The position numbers and the translations under genes are program-made. From Nanobdellota archaeon (GTDB lineage: Archaea; Nanobdellota; Nanobdellia; Pacearchaeales; GW2011-AR1), in NCBI GenBank assembly GCA_030689875.1, contig JAUYHR010000059.1, forward strand, positions 1-5,818: 5,818 bases of DNA, read 5' to 3'. Of the stretch, positions 5,506 to 5,818 are shown piece after piece (positions within the stretch are counted from its first letter, which is position 1; each line of letters begins with the position of its first letter). Below the pieces are notes generated by a model, which was not told the origin of the DNA, did not search any database, and saw nothing but the letters and a program-made list of their open reading frames with translations.

Positions 5506-5574
5506 GAGCTTTACTTTTGAAATGAAACTGGCTAAAGCCATACAGGAATATAAAAATAGTCAAAAGCAAAACTC
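5506..5574 (-). repeat. 69-nt imperfect inverted repeat (hairpin element, possible small RNA or MITE-like insertion)
   Basis: Ends 5506-5520 and 5560-5574 are inverted copies matching at 13 of 15 positions. Read on the minus strand, both differences become G-U pairs, so a minus-strand transcript would form an uninterrupted 15-bp stem; on the plus strand they are A-C mismatches. The interior holds a second hairpin, TGGC-TAAA-GCCA at 5529-5540, with CTG/CAG nearby. It lies between the tRNA 3' flank and the next tRNA-end-like sequence at 5578, where later units of the array have an unrelated spacer of about 26 nt; that suggests a separate insertion. No target-site duplication or transposase is visible. 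Confidence 0.5.
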
Positions 5575-5577
5575 TCG

Positions 5578-5669
5578 CCCCCGCTCTTTTTTATTTTTTA
5601 AAGTTTGAACAAATCATAAATCGCACTTTCAATCACATTTTAACAAATCCCAACTCCCAACTAATATTT
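5578..5669 (+). repeat. Degenerate first unit(s) of the tRNA-end-like repeat array
   Basis: It begins with CCCCCGCT (5578-5585), identical to the last bases of the tRNA (5461-5468), then a T-rich tract and TTTGAACAAATC (5604-5615), which matches the tRNA downstream flank at 5487-5498 (ATTTGAACAAATCC). A second subunit has CACATTTTAACAAATCC (5634-5650) followed by CAACTC, the same order as in the flank at 5489-5505. It is diverged and contains no credible gene. Confidence 0.55.
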
Positions 5670-5818
5670 CCCTCGCCATTTCACATTTTAACAAATCCTA
5701 ACTCAACCAAAATCTTAATTCTCAATATCGCCCTCGCCATTTCACATTTTAACAAATCCTAACTCAACCAAAATCTTAATTCTCAATATCGCCCTCGCTA
5801 TTTCACATTTTAACAAAT
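5670..5818 (+). repeat. 61-nt tandem repeat array (two perfect copies plus a partial third, running off the window)
   Basis: Copy 1 (5670-5730) and copy 2 (5731-5791) are identical over 61 nt. Copy 3 (5792-5818, cut by the window edge) differs at one base (C5738 versus T5799). Each unit starts with CCCTCGC(C/T)ATTT, which in copy 3 matches the tRNA 3' end and flank (5461-5472) at 11 of 12 positions, and then carries CACATTTTAACAAATCCTAACTC, resembling the tRNA downstream flank. The same 17-nt core CACATTTTAACAAATCC also occurs at 5634, giving spacings of 48, 61 and 61 nt. Intervening sequences are identical, which rules out a CRISPR array. The 61-nt period is not a multiple of three, so it is not a coding repeat. 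Confidence 0.88.

Noticed and set aside
5303..5569. Minus-strand open frame of 88 codons
   Set aside because: It runs through the tRNA in antisense and contains the classic GEGFEPPTSG artefact.
5634..5818. CRISPR array
   Set aside because: The repeated core recurs at 48- to 61-nt spacing, but the intervening sequences in the 61-nt copies are identical, so this is a tandem repeat; no cas gene is present.
5670..5818. Repeated 19-residue minus-strand peptides (beginning MARAILRIK) in the 61-nt units
   Set aside because: The period is not a multiple of three, each frame closes within one unit, and the first, diverged unit does not keep the sequence; no promoter is evident.

Overview
The window is AT-rich (roughly 30% GC by eye) and looks like a piece of an archaeal chromosome, most likely a small-genome DPANN-type lineage (Pacearchaeota/Woesearchaeota-like). 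That placement is inference. It rests on an archaeal-type RNase HII, a tRNA-iMet with an A1-U72 pair, an intron in the anticodon loop and no encoded CCA, TATA-like boxes about 25-30 nt upstream of start codons with almost no leader (leaderless transcription), and an SMC protein with a Rad50-like zinc hook. No ribosomal RNA or taxonomic marker is present to fix it further.

Layout. Positions 1-3519 (minus strand) hold a two-gene genome-maintenance unit: rnhB (RNase HII), then 24 nt later an SMC-family ATPase whose C-terminus runs off the left edge. Positions 3520-3675 are a divergent intergenic region with a promoter for rnhB, a promoter for the rightward gene, and between them a GC-rich, hairpin-forming island that may be a small RNA. 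Positions 3676-4122 (plus) encode a small four-helix membrane protein resembling the DUF2391 family. Positions 4123-5274 (minus) encode a 12-helix MFS transporter; the stop codons of these two convergent genes abut exactly. Positions 5349-5469 (plus) are an intron-containing initiator tRNA-Met(CAT). Positions 5470-5818 contain no credible gene. They hold a partial inverted copy of the tRNA T-arm, a 69-nt imperfect inverted repeat, and a degenerate-to-perfect tandem array (61-nt period) whose units each contain a sequence resembling the tRNA 3' end.

How it fits together. RNase HII removes RNA from DNA (Okazaki primers, misincorporated ribonucleotides) and the SMC-like ATPase organises or tethers DNA, so the leftward unit is a replication/chromosome-maintenance cassette. 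The two membrane proteins share no visible pathway with it or with each other. The right end looks like a tRNA-flanking site shaped by duplication or by integration and excision at the tRNA 3' end; no integrase lies in the window.

The points most worth following are: (1) the SMC-type head joined to a zinc hook instead of a hinge; (2) the initiator tRNA with an intron, C33 in place of U33 and an imperfect splicing motif; (3) the tRNA-derived repeat array with its 69-nt hairpin element; (4) the GC-rich intergenic island; (5) an RNase HII with Asp-Asp in place of the usual Asp-Glu.
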